NCBI RefSeq assembly: GCF_018861005.1
Contig: NZ_JAHKQL010000026.1
Coordinates: 78,751 to 142,750 of the forward strand
DNA: 64,000 nucleotides
Direction: 5' to 3'
From: Polaribacter vadi
GTDB lineage: Bacteria; Bacteroidota; Bacteroidia; Flavobacteriales; Flavobacteriaceae
Part shown: positions 53,721 through 62,983 of the stretch, in pieces
How positions within the stretch are numbered: position 1 is the stretch's first letter
Layout: each line of letters opens with the position of its first letter
The notes under the pieces: generated by a model
Told to the model about the DNA's origin: nothing
Databases searched by the model: none
Seen by the model: only the letters and a program-made list of their open reading frames with translations
Program-made: the position numbers and the translations under genes

Positions 53721-53819
53721 TATGCCTAAAATTAAATGAGCAAATAAATAAGTTGATGTTATTTATACTCTAAAGAAAACAAATTCTTTAGCTTAAAAAA
53801 TAAAATAAGAAACTGTTAA

Positions 53820-54476
53820 TTATAAACTTTTAAGTTTATCTCCAAAAAGTAAGAGTAAAACAATAGGTATTGCTAGCAAAACAATAAAAGTAGTATTTGT
53901 AGAAAACAATATTGGTTGTAGTATAAGTGTTAATACAAAACCACCAATTGCTCCACCTAAATGAGCTGCATGACCAACATTACCAACTTGTTTTTTCATT
54001 CCGTAAATAGAATACAATAAATAACCTACTCCAAAAATATAACCTGGTATTGGAATAGGAACAAAAAATAAATATAAGCTCATATCCGGATTTAGTAAAA
54101 TAGAAGTGTAAACAATACCAGAAACTGCACCAGAAGCACCTACAGCACTATAATAAGGTTCATCTTTATGATAATGTAAAGCGTACAAACTACCAGCTAA
54201 CAAACTACCAAAATAGATAATTAAAAAAGAAGTTATACCTAATATCTGAGTTACAAAACCACCAAACATATATAAAACATACATGTTTAAAATAAGGTGC
54301 ATCCAATCTACATGTAAAAAACCAGAAGTAAGCATCCTTATTTTTTCACCTCCCTTTACCCTACCAACTTGAAACTTATATTTATCTAAAAAGGAATAAT
54401 CATCAAAGCCTTTTTTAGAGAATAAAACATTAGCAATAACAATCAGTAAAATAATTGGGTTTATGTCTTGTAGCAT
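53820..54476 (-). CDS. Rhomboid family intramembrane serine protease
   Basis: 218 residues from the ATG giving MLQDINPIILLIVIANVLF; an in-frame start 34 codons upstream would overlap the divergent promoter region and add a non-conserved tail. Six membrane helices are apparent. HVDWMHLILNMYVLYMFGG is the family HxxxN region, VGASGAVSG holds the catalytic Ser (GxSG), and VGHAAHLGGAIGG holds the catalytic His. Substrate unknown. Confidence 0.93.
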   Translation of the reverse strand: MLQDINPIILLIVIANVLFSKKGFDDYSFLDKYKFQVGRVKGGEKIRMLTSGFLHVDWMHLILNMYVLYMFGGFVTQILGITSFLIIYFGSLLAGSLYALHYHKDEPYYSAVGASGAVSGIVYTSILLNPDMSLYLFFVPIPIPGYIFGVGYLLYSIYGMKKQVGNVGHAAHLGGAIGGFVLTLILQPILFSTNTTFIVLLAIPIVLLLLFGDKLKSL

Positions 54477-54556
54477 ATTACAAAAATAACAATTCAGTTT
54501 TGTTTTATTATATTCTTTTAATATAAATACTGATATTTGTAAATTAAATAAATGAT

Positions 54557-55477
54557 ATGCAGTTTTTAGTATTTGCACTTACTTACCCCTTAATTTGGCT
54601 ACTATCAAAATTACCTATGAGGTTTCTTTACGTAATTTCTGATGGATTTTTCTTTTTAAATTATTACGTTTTTAAATATAGAAAAAAAGTAGTTTTAGAT
54701 AATTTAAATCTTGCCTTTCCAGAAAAATCTAACGAAGAAAAAAATGCTATTGCTAAAGGTTTTTTCAAACATTTTACTGATTTATTTATGGAAAGTATAA
54801 AAGCTTTTTCTATAAGTGAAAAAGAAGTTTTAAAACATTATAAATACAAAAATCCAGAAGTAATAAATAATTTAGTTAAAGAAGGTAAAAGTATTGCTTT
54901 GGTTGGTGCCCATCAAGCAAATTGGGAATGGTCTTTTAGCTTACCTCTTGTACTACAAGGTAATATTTATGGAGCTTACACTAAATTAGGGAATAAATAT
55001 TTTGAAAAAACGCTAAGATCATCTAGAGAAAAATTTGGAATTCTTGGTTTTAAAACTTCTGAAACTGTAAAAGGAATGCAAAAGAATTTTAACAAAAAAA
55101 TTCAAGGTTCTTATATTTTATTAAGTGATCAATCTCCACAGTTAACTAAAACACATTATTGGAACACTTTTTTTGGAATAAATGTACCCATACATACAGG
55201 TGCAGAAATGTTAGCCAAAAAATTTGATTTAGTGGTAGTTAATTATGTTGCAAAAAAAGTAAAAAGAGGTTATTACGAAACAGAATTTCAACTAATAACT
55301 GAAGAACCTAAACTACATGAGGGATATGAAATTACTGATAAATATTTGGCTTTAACTGAAAAAAACATTAATAAACAGCCAGAGCTTTACTTATGGTCTC
55401 ATAAAAGATTTAAGCATAGAGATAAAATTGAAGAATGGAAAGAAATGAGAGTTGCTAAACAGAAAACCAAGAAGTAA
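54557..55477 (+). CDS. Lysophospholipid/lipid A acyltransferase (LpxL/HtrB-like)
   Basis: 306 residues of the LABLAT family. An N-terminal hydrophobic segment (FLVFALTYPLIWLLSKLP) and VVLDNLNLAFPEKSNEEKN are followed by the catalytic His in ALVGAHQANWEWSFSLPL and LLSDQSPQLTKTHYWNTFFG. It adds a secondary acyl chain to lipid A or a similar lipid at the inner membrane. Its end overlaps the convergent aminotransferase gene by 23 bases. Confidence 0.9.
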   Translation: MQFLVFALTYPLIWLLSKLPMRFLYVISDGFFFLNYYVFKYRKKVVLDNLNLAFPEKSNEEKNAIAKGFFKHFTDLFMESIKAFSISEKEVLKHYKYKNPEVINNLVKEGKSIALVGAHQANWEWSFSLPLVLQGNIYGAYTKLGNKYFEKTLRSSREKFGILGFKTSETVKGMQKNFNKKIQGSYILLSDQSPQLTKTHYWNTFFGINVPIHTGAEMLAKKFDLVVVNYVAKKVKRGYYETEFQLITEEPKLHEGYEITDKYLALTEKNINKQPELYLWSHKRFKHRDKIEEWKEMRVAKQKTKK

Positions 55478-56921
55478 CTAACTCTTTTTCTATTGGTGTA
55501 AAAGTTTTATGTACATAATCATTTTTAATAGGATCGTATGTATAATCTTTTGCCCAGACTTCTATATTTTCTGATAATTCTCGTAAAGAATTACAGATAA
55601 AATCTAACTCAGTATTTGTAATTGTAGGATGCAAAGATAAACGAACCCAACCTGGTTTATCTGTATTGCAACCATGTAAAATTTCGTCTTTAATTCTGTT
55701 TGATGTTTCTTGGTCTACATTTAACAAAAAATGACCATAAGTTCCTGCACAAGAACACCCTCCTCTTGTCTGAATTCCAAATTTATCATTCAATAACTTT
55801 ACAACTAAATTAAAATGATATTTTTCGAAATAAAAAGAAAAAATACTTAAACGCTTTTTATGGTTTGGTGCTAATATTTTTACATCCTTTAAATTCTCTA
55901 AAGTTTCAAAAATTACTGCATTAAGTTCTTCTTCTCTTTTTTTAATGTTTTCAGTTCCCATTTTTTCTTTCAACTGAATAGAAAGTGCAATTTTAATAGT
56001 TTGTAAAAAACCTGGTGTACCACCATCTTCTCTAGTTTCTACATCATCAAAATAATCATGTTGTCCCCAAGGGTTTGTATAACTTACAGTTCCACCTCCT
56101 GGATTATCAGGTACAGTATTTTTGTATAATTTTTTATTAAAAACTAAAACACCAGAAGTACCTGGACCACCTAAAAATTTATGTGGCGAAAAGAAAATAG
56201 CATCTAACATTTCATCTTCATTTTCTGGATGCATGTCTATATCTACATAAGGTGCACAACAAGCAAAATCTACAAAACACAATCCATTATAACTATGTAT
56301 TAATTTTGCTACTTTATGGTACTCCGTTTTTATACCTGTTACATTAGAACAAGAAGTAATTGAGGCTATTTTTATTTTTCTATCCTCATATTTTTTAATG
56401 TATTTTTCAAAAGTTGTTAAACAAACCAAACCTTCATCATTACAAGGCACAACTTCTACATCTGCAATAGTTTCTAACCAAGAAGTTTGGTTTGAATGAT
56501 GCTCCATATGAGAGACAAAAACTATAGGTCTTAACTCGTCTGGAATATTGGTATGATTCTTTAAATTTTCTGAAACTTTAATACCTAAAATACGTTGAAA
56601 TTTATTTACAACACCTGTCATACCAGAACCTGTTGTAATTAAAACATCATTACTATTTGCATTAACATGACGTTTAATAATATTTCTAGCTTCGTGATAA
56701 GCCAAGGTCATTGCTGCACCAGAAGTAGAAGTTTCTGTGTGTGTGTTTGCAACAAAAGGTCCTATTTGATTACTAATTTTATCTTCTATAGATTTGTATA
56801 ATCTACCACTTGCAGTCCAATCACAATAGACCAAATTTTGTTCTCCATAAGGAGAAGTAAATGTTTGATTAACACCAATTATTTGATTTCTAAACTGAGA
56901 AAAATACTGCTCTAAACTCAT
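55455..56921 (-). CDS. Aminotransferase class V (cysteine desulfurase-like)
   Basis: 488 residues, PLP fold type I. VYCDWTASGRLYKSIED opens the fold; VLITTGSGMTGVVNKF, HMEHHSNQTSWLE and ASITSCSNVTGIKTEYHKVA follow. The PLP Lys is in FFSPHKFLGGPGTSGVLVF, and a GGCSCAGTYGH loop lies near residue 395. The substrate is uncertain; it is longer than IscS/SufS and no iron-sulfur genes are adjacent, so it may act on another amino compound. Confidence 0.88.
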   Translation of the reverse strand: MSLEQYFSQFRNQIIGVNQTFTSPYGEQNLVYCDWTASGRLYKSIEDKISNQIGPFVANTHTETSTSGAAMTLAYHEARNIIKRHVNANSNDVLITTGSGMTGVVNKFQRILGIKVSENLKNHTNIPDELRPIVFVSHMEHHSNQTSWLETIADVEVVPCNDEGLVCLTTFEKYIKKYEDRKIKIASITSCSNVTGIKTEYHKVAKLIHSYNGLCFVDFACCAPYVDIDMHPENEDEMLDAIFFSPHKFLGGPGTSGVLVFNKKLYKNTVPDNPGGGTVSYTNPWGQHDYFDDVETREDGGTPGFLQTIKIALSIQLKEKMGTENIKKREEELNAVIFETLENLKDVKILAPNHKKRLSIFSFYFEKYHFNLVVKLLNDKFGIQTRGGCSCAGTYGHFLLNVDQETSNRIKDEILHGCNTDKPGWVRLSLHPTITNTELDFICNSLRELSENIEVWAKDYTYDPIKNDYVHKTFTPIEKELVTSWFSV

Positions 56922-56930
56922 TCTTAATTT

Positions 56931-57770
56931 TTAAAATAATTTAAATCTTGCTCCGAAAACAATTGTTTTTTCTAAAAAAGTAAAACTTTGTTCAGCAGAA
57001 TCTTCTGGATTTATTGTTGTTCTAATGTTTGGCATATTTATATACCCATATTTTAAATCGGACTGTAAAAAGAAGTGCTTAAAAAAGGTTAGGTTTAAAC
57101 CAGCACCTACAGAAACTCCCCAACCAGAAACATGAAAATTATCGTACCTTTCTTTGTTTAATAAAGTTGTATTTGTACGCGGATATAAAATACCTGCTCC
57201 AAAACCTTCAGTAATATTTAATTGTAAGTTTTCATTATTCATGCCAATTAAATGACCTATTTCATCAAATCTTTTTAACTCTACGTTTACATAATTTAAA
57301 CCATCTGTGTGTTCAAATTGTAAAAAATCATGAGTTAATCTAATATCATCATTGTTGTAAACTCCATCATAAGGAGTATTGGCATTTATTTCTCCATTTA
57401 TTTTTACAGTTTGATAACTTTCAACAACGTATTTCATATGATCTACACCAACAGAAATAGTATAATGATCGTTTAAAAAATAACCTAACCTAAAATTAGT
57501 TTGTGGTAATGTTATTTTTGTTGGATGAAAATAATCTAAAGTAAAACTAGATATTCTATCATTTGCAACTACATCTTGTAAAGTAAAATCGTAATTTGCT
57601 CCTTTAAAATTGATGTCTGAATTTGAGTAATCTGCTCTATTCCAACCCCAATAAATAAAGAATTTTCCTTTATTACCAACTTTTATTTTTTCTTCTTTCT
57701 GTTCTTGTTCTTGAGCTAAAAACGATAATGACATCATTAATAACAAGAAAAAAATTAACTTTATTTTCAA
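56931..57770 (-). CDS. Outer-membrane beta-barrel protein of unknown function
   Basis: 279 residues with a signal peptide (residues 1-20, IKLIFFLLLMMSLSFLAQ) and then alternating amphipathic strands ending in FGARFKLF, typical of a barrel's last strand. An early GKFFIYWGWNRADYSNSDI and TISVGVDHMKYVV resemble Flavobacteriaceae barrels annotated only as hypothetical. It lies 9 bases before the class V gene on the same strand and 4 bases after glmM, so the three probably form an operon. Confidence 0.75.
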   Translation of the reverse strand: MKIKLIFFLLLMMSLSFLAQEQEQKEEKIKVGNKGKFFIYWGWNRADYSNSDINFKGANYDFTLQDVVANDRISSFTLDYFHPTKITLPQTNFRLGYFLNDHYTISVGVDHMKYVVESYQTVKINGEINANTPYDGVYNNDDIRLTHDFLQFEHTDGLNYVNVELKRFDEIGHLIGMNNENLQLNITEGFGAGILYPRTNTTLLNKERYDNFHVSGWGVSVGAGLNLTFFKHFFLQSDLKYGYINMPNIRTTINPEDSAEQSFTFLEKTIVFGARFKLF

Positions 57771-57774
57771 AATA

Positions 57775-59166
57775 TTATGCTATTATTTCTTTAATTTCTT
57801 TTATAAATCTTTCTGCTAAGGCATCTGCTGCTACTTGAGATTTAGCTTCTGTGTAAATTCTAATAATTGGCTCTGTATTCGATTTTCTTAAATGAATCCA
57901 TTCCTCAGCGAAATCAATTTTTACTCCATCAATGGTATTTACATCCTCATTTTTATAGGTTTTTGCCATTGTTTCTAAAATTTGATCAACATCAATTGCT
58001 GGTGTTAATTGAATTTTATTTTTACTCATAAAGTAACTTGGGTAAGAATCTCTTAAAGTTTTACAAGACACTTTCTGATGTGCTAAATGCGATAAAAATA
58101 AAGCAACACCCACTAAAGAATCACGTCCATAATGAGAATCTGGATAAATAATTCCTCCATTTCCTTCTCCACCAATTACAGTATTAGTTTCTTTCATTTT
58201 AATAACCACATTTACTTCACCAACTGCTGATGCTGTATACGTTCCACCATGTTTTTGGGTAACATCTCTTAATGCTCTAGAAGATGATAAATTAGAAACT
58301 GTGTTTCCTCCACCTAATCTACCTAAAACATAATCTGCACAAGCTACTAAAGTATATTCTTCGCCAAACATAGAACCGTCTTCAGAAACTAAAGCTAACC
58401 TGTCTACATCTGGGTCTACTACAATTCCGAAATCTGCTTTTTCTTTTACAACCAATTCAGAAATGTCTGTTAAATGTTCTTTTAATGGTTCTGGATTATG
58501 AGGAAACTGTCCATTTGGTGTACAATATAATTCTACACATTCTACATTTAATTCTTTTAATAAAGCTGGAATAAAAATACCTCCTGTAGAGTTTACTCCA
58601 TCTACAACTACTTTAAAATTAGCTTTTTTAATGGCTTCTACATCAACTAATTCTAAGTTTAAAACTTCTTGTATGTGTTTATGTAAGTATGTGCTGTTTT
58701 TAGAGTAAGATCCTAAATCATCAACTTCTGCGAATTCAAAATCTTCACTTTCTGCTAGTTCTAAAATCTTAACACCTTCTTCTCCGTTTAAAAACTCTCC
58801 TTTTTCGTTTAATAATTTTAATGCATTCCATTGTTTTGGGTTATGAGATGCTGTTAAAATAATTCCTCCATCTGCTTTTTCTAAAGGTACTGCAACTTCT
58901 ACAGTTGGTGTTGTAGATAAACCTAAGTCTACTACATTTATACCTAAACCTACCAAAGTATTTGCTACCAAACTAGAAATCATTTTACCAGAAATTCTGG
59001 CATCTCTACCTATAACTACTGTAAGTTTTTCTTTATTCGGATTTCTTTTTTTTATGAAGGCTCCATAAGCTGAAGCAAATTTTACGGCATCAATGGGGGT
59101 TAAATTATTATCAGTTCTACCTCCTATTGTACCTCTAATTCCTGATATTGATTTTATTAATGTCAT
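57775..59166 (-). CDS. glmM: Phosphoglucosamine mutase (phosphohexomutase)
   Basis: 463 residues. It interconverts glucosamine-6-phosphate and glucosamine-1-phosphate for peptidoglycan and lipid A precursors. GIRGTIGG near the start, the catalytic phospho-Ser loop ILTASHNPKQWNALK (Ser about 105), the metal loop DPDVDRLALV, the sugar loop GEGNGGIIYPD and the phosphate loop RKSNTEPIIRIY are all present. A Bacteroidota enzyme of this type may also use mannose or glucose phosphates. Confidence 0.92.
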   Translation of the reverse strand: MTLIKSISGIRGTIGGRTDNNLTPIDAVKFASAYGAFIKKRNPNKEKLTVVIGRDARISGKMISSLVANTLVGLGINVVDLGLSTTPTVEVAVPLEKADGGIILTASHNPKQWNALKLLNEKGEFLNGEEGVKILELAESEDFEFAEVDDLGSYSKNSTYLHKHIQEVLNLELVDVEAIKKANFKVVVDGVNSTGGIFIPALLKELNVECVELYCTPNGQFPHNPEPLKEHLTDISELVVKEKADFGIVVDPDVDRLALVSEDGSMFGEEYTLVACADYVLGRLGGGNTVSNLSSSRALRDVTQKHGGTYTASAVGEVNVVIKMKETNTVIGGEGNGGIIYPDSHYGRDSLVGVALFLSHLAHQKVSCKTLRDSYPSYFMSKNKIQLTPAIDVDQILETMAKTYKNEDVNTIDGVKIDFAEEWIHLRKSNTEPIIRIYTEAKSQVAADALAERFIKEIKEIIA

Positions 59167-59194
59167 AGTTTAATAATTTACTTTTTTAGCATAA

Positions 59195-59202
59195 CAAATA
59201 TA
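59195..59202 (-). promoter_or_regulatory. -7 element upstream of glmM
   Basis: TATATTTG on the minus strand, 29 bases before the glmM start, matches TAnnTTTG. No clear -33 is seen at the right distance. Confidence 0.5.
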
Positions 59203-59261
59203 AAATAATCTATTTTGTAATTTATTAATTTTATAAAAAAGGTAGTAATTTATTGTTAAAT

Positions 59262-59374
59262 TACTGGTGCTTGTAAATAAGCTGCGTTAAGGATTGGAGC
59301 TTTGTTTGAGCTCTTTTATGAAGGTATGAATAAAAAGCGAGTGCGTAAAGCCTGACCTGAAAGGTAACGCCCTA
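59262..59374. repeat. Structured dispersed intergenic element (GCGTTA...TAACGC type)
   Basis: Starts CTGCGTTAAGGATTGGAG, has an inner complementary part GAGCTC...AAAAGCGAGTGCG, then AAAGCCTGACCTGAAAGG and ends TAACGCCC. The ends GCGTTA and TAACGC pair. The layout is that of a short element seen at many places in flavobacterial genomes; it may be an RNA motif or a small non-autonomous repeat. Confidence 0.6.
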
Positions 59375-59380
59375 TAATAA

Positions 59381-59410
59381 AAAAGCCAATACAAAATTGT
59401 ATTGGCTTTT
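59381..59410 (-). terminator. Terminator of rpsA
   Basis: AAAAGCCAATACAA at 59381-59394 pairs perfectly with TTGTATTGGCTTTT at 59397-59410; read on the minus strand it ends in a T run. It lies 21 bases after the rpsA stop. Confidence 0.85.
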
Positions 59411-59431
59411 AAAATTTATAAAAAATGAAGA

Positions 59432-61243
59432 TTATTTACCTTCTTCCATTTTTTTCTTTAAGGCTGCAAGACCTCCAATATCTCCTAATGTAGTTTTTTC
59501 TGCATCAGTAGATTTTTTAGCTTGTGCTTTAATATTCTTACGCTCTTGCTCTTTAAAGATAGATGTATGAGATACAACTACTCTTCTGTATTCTTTAGAG
59601 AATTCTAATACAATAAATTTTAAAGTTTCACCTTTAGTTAATTTAGTACCATCTTCTTTTTCTAAGAATCTACTTGGCGCAAAACCTTCTACACCATCTG
59701 CAAAAGTTACAACTGCTCCTTTATCATTCTTTTCTTTTACAAGACCTTCGTGAATAGAACCAATTTCGTAAGTAGCTTCGTGTGCATCCCAAGGGTTATC
59801 TTGAGTTTGTTTATGACCTAAGTTTAATTTTCTGTTTTCAACATCTAATTCTAAAACTTGTACGTCTAATTTTTGACCTACAGTTACAAAATCTGATGGA
59901 TGTTTTACTTTCTTTGTCCAAGATAAGTCAGAAATATAAACTAAACCATCAATACCTTCTTCTAATTCTACAAATACACCAAAGTTTGTGTAATTTCTTA
60001 CAGTACCTGTGTGTGTTGAATTGATTGGGTATTTAGTAGTAATATCTGTCCAAGGATCTGGGTGTAATTGTTTGATACCTAAAGACATTTTACGATCTTC
60101 TCTATCTAAAGTTAAAATTTGAGCTTCAACTTTATCTCCAACTTTTACGAAATCTTGTGCAGAACGTAAGTGAGTTGACCAAGACATTTCAGAAACGTGA
60201 ATTAACCCTTCTACTCCTTGCTCTACTTCTACAAACGCACCATAATCAGCTAAAACAACAACTTCTCCAGTTACTTTATCACCAATTTTTAAATCAGCAT
60301 TTAAAGCTTCCCATGGATGAGCAGATAATTGTTTTAAACCTAATTGAATTCTAGATTTGTTATCATCAAAGTCTAAAATTACAACGTTTAATTTTTGATC
60401 TAACTCAACAACCTCATTTGGATGATTGATTCTAGACCAAGATAAATCTGTAATGTGTACTAAACCATCTACACCACCTAAATCAACAAATACACCATAA
60501 GAAGTAATGTTTTTAACAACACCTTCTAATACTTGTCCTTTTTCTAACTGACCAATGATTTCTTTTTTCTGTAATTCAATATCAGCTTCAATAAGTGCTT
60601 TATGAGATACTACAACGTTTTTAAATTCGTGGTTGATTTTAACAACTTTGAATTCCATTGTTTTCTCTACATACTGATCGTAATCTCTAATTGGCTTAAC
60701 ATCAATTTGAGAACCTGGTAAGAATGCTTCGATTCCGAAAACATCTACAATCATACCACCTCTAGTTCTACACTTAACAAAACCGTTAACTACTTCACCT
60801 GTTTCATGAGCATTGTTAACACGCTCCCAAGCTTTAATTACTCTCGCTTTTTTGTGAGATAATACTAATTGACCTGAAGAATCTTCTCTTTTGTCAACTA
60901 ATACTTCTACTTTATCTCCTTCAGATAACCCTTGGTTATAACGAAATTCGTTTAAAGAGATAACTCCTTCAGATTTAGAGTTAATATCAATAATTGCATC
61001 TCTGTCTGTAATTCTAATTACAGTACCTTCAATTACATCACGCTCATTTACAAAACCTACAGTACCTTCTAAAGCTTTTTCAAACTCTTGTAACTTTTCT
61101 TCATCTACAGCCTCAATACCTTGTTCGTATTTGTGCCAGTTAAAATCAGCTAAAAATTGTGTTGGATCTACAGCAGGAGCCGCTGTTTCTTGTACTTCAG
61201 TAGCAACTACTTGCTCTTCAGTGTTTTTTGTTTCTTCAGACAT
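59432..61243 (-). CDS. rpsA: 30S ribosomal protein S1
   Basis: 603 residues with six S1 RNA-binding repeats. Repeats 1 and 2 (VIEGTVIRITDRDAIIDI; VVNGFVKCRTRGGMIVDVFG) are the ribosome-binding pair. Repeats 3-5 have the classical form (SYGVFVDLGGVDGLVHITDL; DYGAFVEVEQGVEGLIHVSE; NFGVFVELEEGIDGLVYISD), and repeat 6 is divergent. The tail is Lys-rich. It helps mRNA bind to the ribosome. It is monocistronic with a good terminator. Confidence 0.97.
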   Translation of the reverse strand: MSEETKNTEEQVVATEVQETAAPAVDPTQFLADFNWHKYEQGIEAVDEEKLQEFEKALEGTVGFVNERDVIEGTVIRITDRDAIIDINSKSEGVISLNEFRYNQGLSEGDKVEVLVDKREDSSGQLVLSHKKARVIKAWERVNNAHETGEVVNGFVKCRTRGGMIVDVFGIEAFLPGSQIDVKPIRDYDQYVEKTMEFKVVKINHEFKNVVVSHKALIEADIELQKKEIIGQLEKGQVLEGVVKNITSYGVFVDLGGVDGLVHITDLSWSRINHPNEVVELDQKLNVVILDFDDNKSRIQLGLKQLSAHPWEALNADLKIGDKVTGEVVVLADYGAFVEVEQGVEGLIHVSEMSWSTHLRSAQDFVKVGDKVEAQILTLDREDRKMSLGIKQLHPDPWTDITTKYPINSTHTGTVRNYTNFGVFVELEEGIDGLVYISDLSWTKKVKHPSDFVTVGQKLDVQVLELDVENRKLNLGHKQTQDNPWDAHEATYEIGSIHEGLVKEKNDKGAVVTFADGVEGFAPSRFLEKEDGTKLTKGETLKFIVLEFSKEYRRVVVSHTSIFKEQERKNIKAQAKKSTDAEKTTLGDIGGLAALKKKMEEGK

Positions 61244-61366
61244 GTGTCTAAATTAATTTTGTATCTTGTTGTTTTACAGATTTTTAACGATTAAAACTTC
61301 AAGAGATGTTTTTATATTTTGTTTTATCTAAATCCTTTTACAAATCTGTTATCGTAAAAAGGAGTG

Positions 61367-61374
61367 CAAATTTA
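61367..61374 (-). promoter_or_regulatory. -7 element of rpsA promoter
   Basis: TAAATTTG on the minus strand matches TAnnTTTG and lies 123 bases before the rpsA start, implying a long 5' leader that could carry autoregulation. The -33 part is not clear. Confidence 0.5.
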
Positions 61375-61444
61375 CAAAATTTACTTGATTTATAGCTAAT
61401 TAGAATTAAATTATTATTCTTTTTATTCTTGATATACAAAAAAC

Positions 61445-61452
61445 TACCTTTG
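61445..61452 (+). promoter_or_regulatory. -7 element of queE promoter
   Basis: TACCTTTG matches TAnnTTTG, 34 bases before the queE start; no good TTG lies 19 bases upstream. Confidence 0.5.
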
Positions 61453-61486
61453 CACTTTTAAAACTATCAGGTAGATTTTAATGTAG

Positions 61487-62116
61487 ATGGATAAAAAGAC
61501 AAAAGATTTAGTAAATAAAGGTATCATGCTTCCATTAATGGAAGAGTTTTATACCATTCAAGGTGAAGGTTCTCATACAGGAACAGCTGCTTATTTTATA
61601 AGAGTTGGTGGTTGTGATGTTGGTTGCCATTGGTGTGATGTTAAAGAAAGTTGGAATGCAGATTTGCACCCACCAACTTTAGCTGATAAGATTGTAGATA
61701 ATGTAAAAAAATATGCCAATACTGTTGTAATTACTGGTGGTGAGCCTTTAATGTGGTCTATGGATTATATTACTGAAAACTTGCAAAAGAACAACATAAA
61801 AACGCATATAGAAACCTCTGGAGCGTATTCTTTTTCTGGAAAATGGGATTGGTTTTGTCTTTCGCCAAAGAAGACAAAATTACCTTTAGACGAGTGTTAT
61901 GCTCAAGCAAATGAATTAAAAATGATAATTCATAATAAATCAGATTTTGATTTTGCTGAACAAGAAGCTGCTAAAGTTAACAAAGAGTGTCAGTTATTTT
62001 TACAACCTGAATGGAGTAAAAAAGAAAAAATGACAGAGCAGATTGTAGATTATGTAATGAAAAATCCAAAATGGAAAATCTCATTACAAACTCATAAATA
62101 TTTAAATATACCTTAA
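61487..62116 (+). CDS. queE: 7-carboxy-7-deazaguanine synthase (radical SAM)
   Basis: 209 residues. It makes the deazaguanine ring precursor of queuosine. FYTIQGEGSHTGTAAYFIRV is the QueE substrate motif, and GGCDVGCHWCDVKESW carries the CxxxCxxC iron-sulfur site. VVITGGEPLMW and HIETSGAYSF complete the radical SAM core. No queC or queD gene is adjacent, so the pathway is split over the genome. Confidence 0.95.
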   Translation: MDKKTKDLVNKGIMLPLMEEFYTIQGEGSHTGTAAYFIRVGGCDVGCHWCDVKESWNADLHPPTLADKIVDNVKKYANTVVITGGEPLMWSMDYITENLQKNNIKTHIETSGAYSFSGKWDWFCLSPKKTKLPLDECYAQANELKMIIHNKSDFDFAEQEAAKVNKECQLFLQPEWSKKEKMTEQIVDYVMKNPKWKISLQTHKYLNIP

Positions 62117-62123
62117 TTTTATT

Positions 62124-62276
62124 TGAAGCTTTTTCCTGCTTTTCACTATATCTTTTTATGCTGAATACCTTATAATTCAATTCCTTTTTAGAAATTATTT
62201 AAAGTATTCAAAATTATAAAGCTAATTTAATTCAGCATAAAAAGGATGTCGTTTCAATCAGGGCTAAGATTGTTTG
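62124..62276. repeat. Structured dispersed element with long inverted arms
   Basis: CTTTTTATGCTGAAT at 62152-62166 and ATTCAGCATAAAAAG at 62230-62244 are a perfect 15-bp inverted repeat 63 bases apart. Outside them GAAGCTTTTTCCTGCTTTTC (from 62125) and GTTTCAATCAGGGCTAAG (to 62268) pair imperfectly. This form is familiar as a frequent intergenic element in Flavobacteriaceae; it lies between the convergent queE and cmk genes. Confidence 0.65.
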
Positions 62277-62290
62277 TTAGCTTTTAGAGT

Positions 62291-62980
62291 TTAAGATAAT
62301 TTATCGTCTACTAAAGCACAGATTCTTTCAAATTGTTCATCAATTCCCATATCAGAATTATCAAATTCAATAGCGTCATCAGCTTTTACTAGTGGAGAGT
62401 CTTCCCTTGTCGAATCAATTCTATCACGTTCTTGTACGTTAAAAAGAATTTCATCAAAATTGACTTTATCTCCCCTATCTATTAATTCTTTATAACGTCT
62501 TGTTGCTCTTTTATCTGCAGAAGCTGTCATAAATAATTTTAAATCAGCATCAGGAAAAACAACTGTTCCTATATCTCTACCATCCATTACTACTCCACCT
62601 TCTTTTCCCATTTCTTTCTGTTCAGCAACAAGTTTTTTTCTAACTTCAGAAATTGCAGCAACTTTACTAACCAATTGAGAAACTTCTAAAGTTCTAATTT
62701 CTTTTTCTACATTCTTGCCATTCAAATACATTTCTGCAAAACCTAAATCTTCATTAAATAGAAATGAAAGTGAGATACTATTCAAACTTGAAATTAAACC
62801 TTCCTTATTTAAAGTATCTATACTAACAAAATCATTCTTCTTTGCAAAAAGTGTTACTGCTCTATACATAGCACCTGTATCAACATATATATAGTTATAT
62901 TTCTTTGCTAGTAATTTAGCAATGGTACTTTTCCCTGTTGATGAAAATCCATCTATAGCAATTGTATTTTTTTTATTCAT
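62291..62980 (-). CDS. cmk: Cytidylate kinase
   Basis: 229 residues. It phosphorylates CMP/dCMP. P-loop IAIDGFSSTGKSTIAKLLAK, then IYVDTGAMYRAVTLFA, the CMP-binding VVMDGRDIGTVVFPDADLKL, and the lid ADKRATRRYKEL with RDRIDSTREDSPL. It follows porQ by 3 bases, a pairing common in Flavobacteriaceae. Confidence 0.96.
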   Translation of the reverse strand: MNKKNTIAIDGFSSTGKSTIAKLLAKKYNYIYVDTGAMYRAVTLFAKKNDFVSIDTLNKEGLISSLNSISLSFLFNEDLGFAEMYLNGKNVEKEIRTLEVSQLVSKVAAISEVRKKLVAEQKEMGKEGGVVMDGRDIGTVVFPDADLKLFMTASADKRATRRYKELIDRGDKVNFDEILFNVQERDRIDSTREDSPLVKADDAIEFDNSDMGIDEQFERICALVDDKLS

Positions 62981-62983
62981 CTT

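Noticed and set aside
53717..53735. ATGCCT start after the tRNA-Gly terminator as another integrase scar
   Set aside because: The frame stops after five codons, and no duplicate of the tRNA-Gly 3' end is found in the window. Similarity to the tRNA-Met case may be chance.
54477..54578. N-terminal extension of the rhomboid protease
   Set aside because: It overlaps the divergent acyltransferase start and adds residues not typical of the family; the ATG at 54474-54476 fits.
59782..60024. Plus-strand ORF inside rpsA
   Set aside because: It is a low-complexity shadow frame of the S1 repeats with no family features. Similar shadow frames in recQ-uvrD, mcrB and hsd genes were dropped.
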